Positions 42,901 through 51,394 of a stretch of 64,000 bases of DNA are shown in pieces; positions within the stretch are counted from its first letter, which is position 1, and each line of letters opens with the position of its first letter. Origin of the DNA: Synergistaceae bacterium (lineage in GTDB: Bacteria > Synergistota > Synergistia > Synergistales > Aminobacteriaceae). The translations under genes were made by a program, and so were the position numbers. Below the pieces are notes generated by a model. That model was not told the DNA's origin. It saw only the letters and a program-made list of their open reading frames with translations, and did no database searches. Location: NCBI GenBank assembly GCA_018436725.1, contig JAHDKT010000031.1:50556-114555 (forward strand). The letters are read 5' to 3'.

Positions 42901-44624
42901 GAGACGCTCCTCCTGTCTCTGGTAACGAAGCGGAGCGCCAGGTTACCGAGCATGATGATCAGAATCGTGACGGCGGACAGCGCCGCCGACTGGGTGATGT
43001 TCCCCTCGGCGTTGATCGCGTAGATCGCCACGCCCAGGGTGCGCGTGTACGGTCCGTAGAGAAGGATGGACGTGGTCAGCTCGCGCATCGCCGGCAGGAA
43101 GATGAGGAAGAACCCGGCGATCATGCCGGGTCGGATGAGGGCCAGCGTGATGTCGCGGAGCGATTCGAGGTGCGTCGCGCCGCAGGAGCGGGCCGCCTCC
43201 TCAAGCGAGTAGTGCACCTGTTCCAGCGAGGCCGAGGAACTCTTCATCGCGAACGCCACGTACCGCGCGACATAGGCGACCAGAATTATCCAGATCGTGT
43301 TGTAGAGGTTCACGTAGAACGTGCCGCTCCACATCAGGATGACGCCGATGGCGAGCACGATGCCGGGAACGGAGTAGGGCAGCAGCGCGAGCATTTCGAG
43401 AATCGCCTTCCCGCGCACCTTCACCTTCACCACCACGTAGGCGATCATGGTGCCCGTGAACATCGCGACGACCGCCGACGAGATGGACAGGATGAAGGTG
43501 TTCTTGATGGCGTCGCGCGCCATCTGCGAGGAGAAGAGCACGTAGTAGTAGTTGTCGAACGTCATGTTCGAGAGCTGGAGAGGCAGGCCGTACGCCTTCA
43601 GCCCGCCCACGGCGAAGATGATGAAGAGCGGCAGGAGGACGATCACGAACAGGCTGCCGAGGCAGACGCCCAGCAGCGGAAACTTGGACGCCCTCAGAGT
43701 GATCAGCATCGGTCGCATGCTCTTGCCCCGGATGATATCGTAGTGCCCCGCCTTCAGAATCTTGCGTTGCAGCCAGAGGGCGACCACCACCACGAGCACC
43801 AGCAGGACGGAGAGCGCCGCCCCCTGCCGGATTCCCTCGAAGCTCCCCGCCGACCGGTTGATCAGCTCGTAGATCTTCGTGGGGAGGGTGAAGATGCCCC
43901 GCGAGAAGCCGAGCATCGCCGGAACGCCGAAGTGCGACAGCGACGAGATCAGGATGAGCATCGCTCCCGCCGCGACGGCCGGCGCCACCAGCGGCAGCGT
44001 GATCTTGCGGATCACGTAGAACTGGTTCGCGCCGGAGATGCGGGCCGACTCCTCAAGCGTCGGGTCCATGCGCTCGAGCGCGCTCACCACCTGCAAAAAG
44101 ACGAACGGGAAGTAGTAGCAGACCTCCACGAAGACGATCCCCGCGATGCTGTTGATGTTGAAGAGCGCTTCCCTCGTGCCCATCATCTGCATCCACATCT
44201 TGTTGATGTACCCGGCGCGCGGCGAGAGCAGCAGCCCCCACGCCACGGCTCCGATGAAGGGGGGGAACATGTACGGAATGACGAAGAGCGTCTTCATCAG
44301 CCCCTTCAGCGGAATGTTCGTCCGCCCGATCAGCCAGGCGTAGAACACGCCGACGAACGTTCCCACCAGCGTCACCCAGAAGGCGATCACCACGGTGTTC
44401 CACATGGCGTCCACGTTCGCCGGGTCGAAAACGACCTTCGAAAACATGCTCCAGTCGAATGTAAAACCGTAGAAGAACGTGTTGTAGATGATCATGATCA
44501 TGGGCATGGCCACGGTCACGATAAGGATGAGCAGACAGACGAGCATGAGGATCCGGTTCAGATCGAACCCGCCGCCGAACATCCTCGTGGACATGCGGCC
44601 GTCCCGGCGTCGCAGCAGCCTCAT
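42897..44624 (-). CDS. ABC transporter double permease (FbpB-like)
   Basis: 575 residues with about 12 membrane helices: two permease halves fused in one chain, as in FbpB/AfuB-type iron(III) permeases. Each half carries an EAA-type cytoplasmic loop (EESARISGANQFYVIRKITL and EEAARSCGATHLES). ATG 44624 overlaps the upstream ATPase stop, with AAGGGGGG as ribosome site. The same frame stays open far upstream inside the ATPase gene, but that part is not coding. Confidence 0.9.
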   Translation of the reverse strand: MRLLRRRDGRMSTRMFGGGFDLNRILMLVCLLILIVTVAMPMIMIIYNTFFYGFTFDWSMFSKVVFDPANVDAMWNTVVIAFWVTLVGTFVGVFYAWLIGRTNIPLKGLMKTLFVIPYMFPPFIGAVAWGLLLSPRAGYINKMWMQMMGTREALFNINSIAGIVFVEVCYYFPFVFLQVVSALERMDPTLEESARISGANQFYVIRKITLPLVAPAVAAGAMLILISSLSHFGVPAMLGFSRGIFTLPTKIYELINRSAGSFEGIRQGAALSVLLVLVVVVALWLQRKILKAGHYDIIRGKSMRPMLITLRASKFPLLGVCLGSLFVIVLLPLFIIFAVGGLKAYGLPLQLSNMTFDNYYYVLFSSQMARDAIKNTFILSISSAVVAMFTGTMIAYVVVKVKVRGKAILEMLALLPYSVPGIVLAIGVILMWSGTFYVNLYNTIWIILVAYVARYVAFAMKSSSASLEQVHYSLEEAARSCGATHLESLRDITLALIRPGMIAGFFLIFLPAMRELTTSILLYGPYTRTLGVAIYAINAEGNITQSAALSAVTILIIMLGNLALRFVTRDRRSVS

Positions 44625-45712
44625 GAGGGCGTCCCCCCTTCCTCGTCTCCGTAGAACCGCAGATTCCGGAACGAAAGCGCGCACGGGCGCTCTTCCCGAG
44701 GCACGCCGGTCTTGAAGGCCTCGTGCGAGTCCTGCTGCACGCGGATCTCCCGGCCTCCCAGAAGCACCCGGTACTCGAAGAGATTGCCCAGGTACACCAC
44801 ATGCTTGACGAAGCCCTTCACCGGACCGTCGTCCCCCACCGAAATATCCACCGGGCGGCACGCGGCGAAGAGCCTGGCCGCCCCCCGCAGCTCCTGCGGG
44901 ACGTCGCATGGGAACGGTTCGTTCGCCCCCTCGCCCGCGAGCGCGTACCCCTCCCCCCGCCGTTCGAGCGGGATGAAGTTGGAGACGCCGAGGAACTTGT
45001 AGATGGAGCTGTCCTTCGGGTTCCTGTAGACATCCTCCGGAACGCCGACCTGGCGGACGTACCCCTTCTGATCCAGAATGGCCATCCGGTCGGCGATGGC
45101 CAGGGCCACCTCCTGGTCGTGGGTGATGTAGATCACCGTGATGCCCGTACGTCGTTGCAGCTCCTTGATCTCGAAGCGCATCTCCTCCCGCAGGTTCGCG
45201 TCCAGGTTGGAGATGGGTTCGTCGAGCACCATGAGCTGGTCGGACGACACAAGCGCCCTCGCCAGCGCCACGCGCTGCTGCTGCCCGCCGGAGAGCTGCG
45301 CGGGCATGCGCTCTTCGTACCCCTTCATGCGCACCTGCTCGATCGCGTGGAGCGCCCTCTTTTTCGCCTCCTCCTTCGGAACCTTCCGCTTCTTCAGCGG
45401 GTAGTAGACGTTCTCGAAGACGCTGTAATGAGGCCACACCGCGTAGTCCTGGAAGACCACCCCGACGTTGCGCTTCTCCGGAGCGACGGACTTCCACTTG
45501 TCCTTGCTCCCGACCAGCTTGCCGCCGATATGGATCTGTCCGGAATCCAGACTCTTGAAACCGCACAGGGCCCGCATCAGCGTGGTTTTGCCGCACGCCG
45601 ACGGGCCGAGGATGGCGAAGCACTCCCCGTCCTCGACCTTCAACGATAAGTTGTCGATGATTACTTTGGAATCGTAGCTGATGGTGATGTTTTCAAACGT
45701 TACTCCGGCCAT
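44621..45712 (-). CDS. ABC transporter ATPase (iron/polyamine type), first of two
   Basis: 363 residues from ATG 45712 (GAGGTG upstream). Walker A GPSACGKTT, signature QLSGGQQQR, Walker B MVLDEP, and a C-terminal regulatory domain. Thirty bases of this gene (45239-45268) recur at 61511-61540 in the patchwork region. It is coupled to the permease by an ATGA overlap. Confidence 0.9.
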   Translation of the reverse strand: MAGVTFENITISYDSKVIIDNLSLKVEDGECFAILGPSACGKTTLMRALCGFKSLDSGQIHIGGKLVGSKDKWKSVAPEKRNVGVVFQDYAVWPHYSVFENVYYPLKKRKVPKEEAKKRALHAIEQVRMKGYEERMPAQLSGGQQQRVALARALVSSDQLMVLDEPISNLDANLREEMRFEIKELQRRTGITVIYITHDQEVALAIADRMAILDQKGYVRQVGVPEDVYRNPKDSSIYKFLGVSNFIPLERRGEGYALAGEGANEPFPCDVPQELRGAARLFAACRPVDISVGDDGPVKGFVKHVVYLGNLFEYRVLLGGREIRVQQDSHEAFKTGVPREERPCALSFRNLRFYGDEEGGTPS

Positions 45713-45774
45713 TGTCGTCACCTCGCACAGCGGGGGAGGGGCGTTCTCGGCCCCTCCCCCGGGAGTTGCTCTCT

Positions 45775-46761
45775 CTACTTGAAAATGCCGTCGAACTTCT
45801 TGAGCAGTTCGTCCTTCTCCGCAACCAGGCGGTTGTCGTCCACGGGAAGAATCCGCTTCGCCGCTTCGTCCACCGAGAGCGCGCCTTCGAGACTCAGCTC
45901 GGGGCGCACGGGGGCGGTGTACTCCTCCATCAGAATTTTCTGCCCTTCAAGGGAGAGAATGAAGTCGAAAAGGAGCTTCGCTTCCTCCAGATTCGCGCTG
46001 TTCTTGATGATCGCGATGGGGCTCAGGATGATGGGAATGCCCTTCTCCGGGTACGCGAACCCGATCGGAGACCCTTGCGCGATCATCGTCCGGGCGATGT
46101 AGTCCACGCCCACGGTCACGTCGTACTCGCCGGAGCCCACCTTCGTCACCACGGCGCTGGATCCTCTCTCCAGCAGCATCCCGTTGTTCTTCAGCTTCTG
46201 CAGATAGTCCCACCCGTACTCGGGGCTCTGCACCAGTCCCGCGACCGTGTAGAGTGTGGTGCCCGAGAAGGTCGGGTCCGTCATCGCGGTGTACCCCTTG
46301 AACGTCGCCAGCTCCTCCCACGTCTTGGGCACGTCGTCGACTTTGAGCGTCGTCGTGTTGTAGACGAAGCCCAGCATCACCACGCGGGCGGAAATATAGT
46401 GGTTGTCCGGGTCCTTGAAGTTCGCGGGAATGCTCGCGGCCTCGGGAGAGTCGTACGGGAACAGAAGGCCCTGCTCCTTGAAGGAGATGTAGTTCGTCGG
46501 ATCGCCGACCCAGATGATGTCGGCCCGGATGCCGCCCGCCTGCTGCTCGGTGGCCAGCTTCGTCATCACGTTGCCGGTGCCCGCCGTGTAGTAGTCCATT
46601 TTGATGTCCGGGTGCTTCGCCGTGAAAGCGGTCTTCAACGCCGCCAGCTGCGAGTCCTTCATCGAAGAGTACAGCATGACCTCTTTCGCCGAAGCGAACG
46701 CGGGAACCATCAGCGCAACAAGTACAAGAACCGCCAGAAGAGCAAAAACGCGTTTTTTCAT
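45775..46761 (-). CDS. ABC transporter substrate-binding protein (iron(III)/AfuA type)
   Basis: 328 residues with a signal peptide of about 25 residues (ending AFASA). EVMLYSSMKDSQLAALKTAF and ADIIWVGDPTNYISFKEQGL are typical of AfuA/FbpA-like periplasmic binders for iron(III), thiamine or 2-aminoethylphosphonate. ATG 46761 follows GAGGAGG. It leads the operon behind a promoter that overlaps a TGTTACA inverted repeat. The ligand cannot be fixed from sequence. Confidence 0.88.
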   Translation of the reverse strand: MKKRVFALLAVLVLVALMVPAFASAKEVMLYSSMKDSQLAALKTAFTAKHPDIKMDYYTAGTGNVMTKLATEQQAGGIRADIIWVGDPTNYISFKEQGLLFPYDSPEAASIPANFKDPDNHYISARVVMLGFVYNTTTLKVDDVPKTWEELATFKGYTAMTDPTFSGTTLYTVAGLVQSPEYGWDYLQKLKNNGMLLERGSSAVVTKVGSGEYDVTVGVDYIARTMIAQGSPIGFAYPEKGIPIILSPIAIIKNSANLEEAKLLFDFILSLEGQKILMEEYTAPVRPELSLEGALSVDEAAKRILPVDDNRLVAEKDELLKKFDGIFK

Positions 46762-46842
46762 TGTGGTACCTCCTCTTTGTGTGAAGTTTTCGAGCGGCCG
46801 CCGACATTCTTTCAACTCGTCTCCCGTATGCGCGCGCCGCTC

Positions 46843-46880
46843 TGTTACAGAATTGTAACATTCATGCGCGCCGTTTTCTA
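46843..46880 (-). promoter_or_regulatory. ABC operon promoter with inverted-repeat operator
   Basis: On the minus strand TAGAAA (46875-46880), 17 bases, TACAAT (46852-46857). A perfect repeat TGTTACA-N4-TGTAACA (46843-46860) covers the -10. A repressor bound there would shut the operon. I cannot assign the repeat to a known family. Confidence 0.5.
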
Positions 46881-47007
46881 CCGTTGACGGAGTATTGATG
46901 CAACGAAGGGCCTTTCGCCGCCGTCGGGGGCGCCGCTCCCGCCCGCTCTTCCCGGTCCCGCGGGGCGTGTTGCTCCCGTACGGAACCGGATACGACGCGG
47001 ACCCGAT

Positions 47008-47036
47008 TTGATCCACGGAAGAAAACGGCATATACT
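47008..47036 (+). promoter_or_regulatory. panE promoter
   Basis: TTGATC (47008-47013), 17 bases, TATACT (47031-47036). The same promoter is duplicated before the deleted panE copy near 61620-61650. Confidence 0.65.
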
Positions 47037-47092
47037 GAAAGCGGAAAAGCGCGCTCCACGCGCTTACTCGCAGAACTCGGGAGGTGCCATTC

Positions 47093-48010
47093 ATGAAGAT
47101 AGCAGTGTTCGGAATCGGCGGGGTCGGCGGAATCGTCGGCGGCGCGCTGGCCAAAGATCACCCCGATACCTATTTCTATGTTCGCGGAGAAAACCTCGAC
47201 GCCATTCGCCGGGACGGACTGAAAGTGGAGTCCGCCGTCTTCGGCGATTTTTCGGCTCGCCCGAAACTCGCCTCGGACAAGGCGGCGGAACTCGGCGTCA
47301 TGGACGCCGTTTTCGTTTCCTGCAAAGGGTACGGCCTGAAAGCGGCCTGCGAGGCGATCTCCCCGATGGTGCGGCCGGATACCGTCGTGATCCCCCTGCT
47401 CAACGGAGTCGTCGTCTCCGACCTGATGGAGCCGCTGCTGCCGCCCTGCATCCTCGCCGACGGCACCATCCGCGTCTTCAGCCGCCTGGAGAAGCCGGGG
47501 CACATCGTCCAAAGCACGGAAATGTGCAGCATCGTCTTCGGCATGAAGGACGGAAGCAGACCCGCCGCATTGGACGAACTCGCGGCCGTGCTCGACAAGG
47601 CGGGTTTGAAGACGACGGTATCGGAAAATATCCTGGTGGACAGCTGGTCCAAGTACGTCATGATGTGCGGCAACAGCGTGGTGTTCTGCTACTACGACGG
47701 CCCGGCGGGCAAGGTGCGCGAGGACCCGCAGTATCGAAAAGTGTTCGACGCCGTAACGGGCGAACTGCTCGCGGTGTCCGCCGCCAAGGGCGTCGCCCTG
47801 CCCGCGGATACGGCGGACAAAGTCGCGGCCGCTTTCGCCGCTTTCCCCCCGGACGCCATGTCCTCTCTCTACCGGGACCTCAGCGGCGGCAAACCGGCGC
47901 GCGAAACCGAACTCGACCACATCATCGGAAGAATGGTGGAAATGGGCCGGCGGACAGGCGTGGCAACCCCGTACCACACCATCGCCTACGAACGCTTCGC
48001 CGGGAAGTAG
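47093..48010 (+). CDS. panE: 2-dehydropantoate 2-reductase family protein
   Basis: 305 residues. The N-terminal NADP-binding GIGGVGGIVGG, the central VSCKGYGL and LNGVV, and the C-terminal domain with ETELDHIIGRMVEMGRRTG (the conserved Glu/Asp region) match PanE/ApbA. The enzyme reduces ketopantoate to pantoate in coenzyme A synthesis; related 2-keto acid reductases cannot be excluded. ATG 47093 lies eight bases after GGAGG. An internally deleted copy lies at 61706. Confidence 0.88.
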   Translation: MKIAVFGIGGVGGIVGGALAKDHPDTYFYVRGENLDAIRRDGLKVESAVFGDFSARPKLASDKAAELGVMDAVFVSCKGYGLKAACEAISPMVRPDTVVIPLLNGVVVSDLMEPLLPPCILADGTIRVFSRLEKPGHIVQSTEMCSIVFGMKDGSRPAALDELAAVLDKAGLKTTVSENILVDSWSKYVMMCGNSVVFCYYDGPAGKVREDPQYRKVFDAVTGELLAVSAAKGVALPADTADKVAAAFAAFPPDAMSSLYRDLSGGKPARETELDHIIGRMVEMGRRTGVATPYHTIAYERFAGK

Positions 48011-48038
48011 CGATGCCAAAATAACGATCGAAGAGGAA

Positions 48039-48067
48039 CCTGCTGTGAATTATCGGCAGGCTTTTTT
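48039..48067 (+). terminator. panE terminator
   Basis: CCTGCTG pairs with CGGCAGG (one G-T pair), followed by CTTTTTT. Confidence 0.7.
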
Positions 48068-48135
48068 AAAAGGCGCATGAGAATGACTATAACCTACTTT
48101 GCAAAGGAGAGGCATCTACAACGAAGCGACAAACA

Positions 48136-48374
48136 TCAGCGCGTTCCCTCTTCGATCATGTCGCGGATAGAAAACCCGTAGAGCCGGCAACTGCTTCGGA
48201 ATCGCTTCAACCGATAGATGACATCCCGTGCGGGTTTCGTCTTCGATGGGGCTGTGGACTGCTGAAACGCCAGAGGCTCGCCGTGCTTCTCGATGGTGAT
48301 TTTTTCACCCCTGGAGACTCGATCCAAAAGTTGCGTCATATGCGTCGTCGTCTCGTAGGCTTCGATTTTTCCAT
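48136..48374 (-). pseudogene. Phd/YefM-type antitoxin with a one-base frameshift
   Basis: An antitoxin-like chain (IEAYETTTHMTQLLDRVSRG, EKHGEPLAF) is open from about 48369 to 48136. A proper ATG with GGAGGGG upstream lies at 48374 but in another frame. The A-tract (T5 at 48366-48370 on the plus strand) has five bases; six would restore ATG-GAA-AAA-ATC. The gene is thus frameshifted, or the homopolymer is misread. An internal ATG at 48339 could give a 67-residue fragment. No toxin gene follows. Confidence 0.6.
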
Positions 48375-48750
48375 ATTTTCCCCTCCGTTAAAGCCGCCCT
48401 TCATCCTCAGGCGATTCATACTTTTTTGACGCTTTGATTTGGGCGACTTCTCTTATGACATATGTGCGGACACTGATCTCAAGGTGTTGTTTGTTTTCGG
48501 CGACGCGATGAGCAACTTTTCTGCGGAAGAAAAAGTCTCGTCGTCAAGCCTAACTTGCGGTAGAATTGGACTCGCGGGATTCAATCGTATGCTTTTAATG
48601 TGATTGAAATTGTATAATAAAAAATTCTCGTCGTTTTTTGCCGTCGCATCTCGCTGAGATTGCTAAGGCGCTCCGAAAATCGAGGCGAACACAAAGGGGC
48701 CGAAGGCGATGTCCGCTTTAAGGCTTATCTAGCTAAAAGTAGGGGAGAAG
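48375..48750. other. Intergenic region before the GntR gene
   Basis: About 375 bases. It contains the inverted repeat and promoter described at 48579-48618. No gene was recognised. Base composition becomes visibly more A/T rich from here to about 60.4 kb. Confidence 0.5.
48579..48618 (+). promoter_or_regulatory. Inverted repeat and -10 before the GntR gene
   Basis: ATTCAATC and GATTGAAAT enclose 15 bases, and TATAAT (48613-48618) follows at once. It is a possible GntR operator-promoter. The -35 is poor. Confidence 0.45.
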
Positions 48751-49461
48751 ATGATTCAGAAACCACTGAAGAAAAGATCGCTGTTGTATGAGCAAGTGCA
48801 GCAGGCGCTTACTCAGTATATTGATGAAAGTCAATTGAAACCTGGAGATAAATTCCCTTCTGAAAGAGAGTTTGTTGATTCGTTTGGTGTAAGCCGAAAC
48901 GTCCTTCGTGAAGCGTTCCATATTTTGGAGAGCAGAGGAATTGTTGTATCGCATCAAGGTAAAGGGAGGTTCCTCAGGAGGATTCCCAGCCGGGAAACCG
49001 ACCTCGCGGGGAAAAACGATGGCGTGACGAAAAATTTGGAACGATATTTCTTGTTGGAGGCTTATGAGGTCAGAAAGCTGCTGGAATGTTACGGAATTGG
49101 TCTCGTTATCGATGTTGCGGATGAACAGGATTTAATTGAAATAGAAGAAGCCTACGACAAGATGGCAAAACAGTTTGAGCTGCATCAAAAAACAGTGGGA
49201 GAACTCGAACTGCATCGACTTTATGTTGAAAAATCAGGAAATTTTTTTCTGCAACAAATTCTGGAAGTTGTCTTTTCATCGATTTTAGATTTTATGCATC
49301 ATAATTTTTTGGATATTTATCAAATGCACTATCCGGAGCAATCTCTTCAATCGCATCGACGTATAATCGCCGCTCTTAAATCCAGAGATAAAAAACTGGC
49401 GGAGACGGAGATGATGGAGCACTTGCAGATGACGATCGACATGATCAAAAAAATGAAGTAA
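48751..49461 (+). CDS. GntR family regulator (FadR subfamily)
   Basis: 236 residues. The N-terminal GntR winged helix reads LKPGDKFPSEREFVDSFGVS then RNVLREAFHILESRGIV. The C-terminal all-helical FCD domain keeps metal/ligand His residues (ELHRLYVEKSGN, SHRRIIAALKSRD). ATG 48751 follows GGGGAG. It heads the peptide/amino-acid derivative operon and probably represses it until a pathway metabolite binds. Confidence 0.9.
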   Translation: MIQKPLKKRSLLYEQVQQALTQYIDESQLKPGDKFPSEREFVDSFGVSRNVLREAFHILESRGIVVSHQGKGRFLRRIPSRETDLAGKNDGVTKNLERYFLLEAYEVRKLLECYGIGLVIDVADEQDLIEIEEAYDKMAKQFELHQKTVGELELHRLYVEKSGNFFLQQILEVVFSSILDFMHHNFLDIYQMHYPEQSLQSHRRIIAALKSRDKKLAETEMMEHLQMTIDMIKKMK

Positions 49462-49544
49462 TGTCCGGAGAACCTGCGGATTATTGGGTTGATCTTTATG
49501 CCGAGAGTTCCTTCGCCTTCGGTTGTTTTTCTTGCGAAGAGGTA

Positions 49545-49573
49545 TTGACAAGAAGGAAGTTGAGTGAAAGAAT
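49545..49573 (+). promoter_or_regulatory. Second promoter of the operon
   Basis: A perfect TTGACA (49545-49550), 17 bases, AAGAAT (49568-49573), just before the M28 gene. The structural genes may therefore be transcribed separately from the regulator. Confidence 0.45.
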
Positions 49574-49614
49574 GAAAGTGGGTGACCAAGTGAACAAATA
49601 AAGAGGCGATCTTG

Positions 49615-51357
49615 ATGAAAGGTAGTAAAATAATCGAACAAGTCTCGGCTCGTCAATTAATGGAAACTGTTTCCTGGCTTACGAATCGGACCCCCTATCG
49701 TCTGGCCGGAAGTAACGATGAGTTGAAGGCGGCGCAGTATATCGACCGGCGTCTTTCCGAGTACGGGCTGGATTCAAGGATATTGGAGTTTTATGCCTAT
49801 AACAGCATTCCCCGTGAATCTGAACTCGAGATCTTGACCGATGGAGTGGGCGTCGTTGCAAGTCTTCCGTGCGCTCATATTCGGTCGACTCCTCCGGAGG
49901 GACGGGAACTGGAGATGGTGTTCGTCGGCGCCGGAGGATACCAAGAATACGAGGGAATGGATGTCCGGGGGAAAGCTGTTTTGGTGGAGGTAAGCTACGC
50001 GCCGCCTGTTCCCGAGAAGGCAAGAATCGCCTTCGAAAAGGGAGCTGTCGCAATTGTGTGCATGAACTGGGGGAATGACGAGGGGGTTATATGTAACAGA
50101 GGCTTGAAGGGGGTATGGGGCAATCCGACGGAAAAAAGCTTTTCCGGTATTCCGGATATAATCGGTATAGGTATTACGCGAACGGACGGCCTGAAACTGA
50201 AGGAAAAATGCAGGGAAGACGGGTGCGTATCGGTTCGGATAAAAGCGTTCTCGGACAGGCTTTGGAGCAAGGTACGCCAGCCCTTTGCAGTTTTGAAGGG
50301 GAACGGGGCGTCCGACGAAATACTCTTGGTTTGTTCTCATCTTGATGCATGGAGCCCGGGAGTAACCTGCAACGCCACGGGAAATGCAACTACGGTGGAA
50401 ATAGCGCGCGTCCTCGCGGAGCATCGAGGAGAACTCGCCAGAGACGTGTACTTCGTCTTCTGGAGCGGGCATGAAATTGCGGAAGCTGCCGGATCCACTT
50501 GGTTTCTGGATAATTTTTGGCATATTTTGAATCGGAAATGCGTTGCCTATATCCATATCGATTCGACGGGTGTTTCCGGAACGGAGATTTTTGAGATCAA
50601 GGCTTCTCCCGAATTAAGAAGTTTTGCGGAAGATACTTATGCCCGCTTTGAAAAACAGGGGCGGATTCGGAGTATGAATCTTAAAAAAATCGGCGATCAA
50701 AGCTTCATGGGAATAGGTATCCCCTCCGTGACCCAGCGGTATTCTTTCACTGATCATGATATCGCGCGGGCGAACGGCGCGACTCTGGGATGGTGGAATC
50801 ACACCTGTGAAGACGGTATCGACAAGTGCAGCCTCGAAATCCTGCAAAAGGATACCCAGGTCACTCTTCAGCTGATTCATTCCCTGGCGACGGAAGAAAA
50901 ACTGCCCTACAGGATCGGGGATGTTTTCCGAGATATTCAGGCCCGCCTGGAGCGAATCGAGAAAGACTACTCCGATGTTGTCGATTTATCCGCTCTCCGC
51001 GATGTCTATGAAAAAAGCAGGCGCGCTCTGGAGGAAATCGTTGGGCGGGCCGAAAGCTGTTCGGAACTGGAGTGCGGTAGGTACAACGGATTTCTGATGA
51101 AGATCGCCCGGGTGCTTTCGCCCGTAATTCAGACATTCGCCGGCAAGTATGAACAGGACAGCTACGGAAATGAATCGCTTGGTTTTCCCATTCCGCTGCT
51201 GAAGGATCTCCCCCGTTTGAAAATGGCGGAAGAGGGAACTTTGCTGCACGGTATGTTGGAAACCCAGTTACGAAGAAATCTGAATCAGCTCGTCGATGCT
51301 TTTGAAGATGTATCGTATCTTGCGGGCCTGTTTCAAAGGGCCTTTTTGGAGCAGTAG
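49615..51357 (+). CDS. M28 family metallopeptidase-like protein with PA domain
   Basis: 580 residues. A PA-type insert (about 75-215) precedes the M28 metal core: His242 and Asp244 in CSHLDAW, Glu287 in WSGHEIAE, Asp316 in HIDSTG, and His in WWNHTCED. The bridging Asp of related proteins (DNATGNA) is Cys252 here (TCNATGNA), and the general-base Glu position is His286, as I recall for some sister proteins. No signal peptide is seen, so it is cytoplasmic. Start ATG 49615 (TTG 49612 possible). Peptidase or amidohydrolase action on imported compounds is likely but not certain. Confidence 0.78.
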   Translation: MKGSKIIEQVSARQLMETVSWLTNRTPYRLAGSNDELKAAQYIDRRLSEYGLDSRILEFYAYNSIPRESELEILTDGVGVVASLPCAHIRSTPPEGRELEMVFVGAGGYQEYEGMDVRGKAVLVEVSYAPPVPEKARIAFEKGAVAIVCMNWGNDEGVICNRGLKGVWGNPTEKSFSGIPDIIGIGITRTDGLKLKEKCREDGCVSVRIKAFSDRLWSKVRQPFAVLKGNGASDEILLVCSHLDAWSPGVTCNATGNATTVEIARVLAEHRGELARDVYFVFWSGHEIAEAAGSTWFLDNFWHILNRKCVAYIHIDSTGVSGTEIFEIKASPELRSFAEDTYARFEKQGRIRSMNLKKIGDQSFMGIGIPSVTQRYSFTDHDIARANGATLGWWNHTCEDGIDKCSLEILQKDTQVTLQLIHSLATEEKLPYRIGDVFRDIQARLERIEKDYSDVVDLSALRDVYEKSRRALEEIVGRAESCSELECGRYNGFLMKIARVLSPVIQTFAGKYEQDSYGNESLGFPIPLLKDLPRLKMAEEGTLLHGMLETQLRRNLNQLVDAFEDVSYLAGLFQRAFLEQ

Positions 51358-51394
51358 CAAAAAGCCTTGAGGGGCTCAAAAAAAGGAGGTTGTC

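Larger units (their letters stand above)
46762..47092. other. Divergent intergenic region
   Basis: About 330 bases between the binding-protein gene and panE. It holds divergent promoters and the operator at 46843-46860. The portion from 46930 is duplicated at 61543. Confidence 0.6.

Noticed and set aside
42897..45623. A single 908-residue ATPase-permease fusion
   Set aside because: The frame is open through the ATPase gene by chance of composition. Its upstream part is out of frame with the ABC motifs, and the permease has its own ATG and ribosome site at 44624.
48077..48170. Small plus-strand gene between panE and the antitoxin
   Set aside because: It has no ribosome site, overlaps the antitoxin frame and shows no family resemblance.
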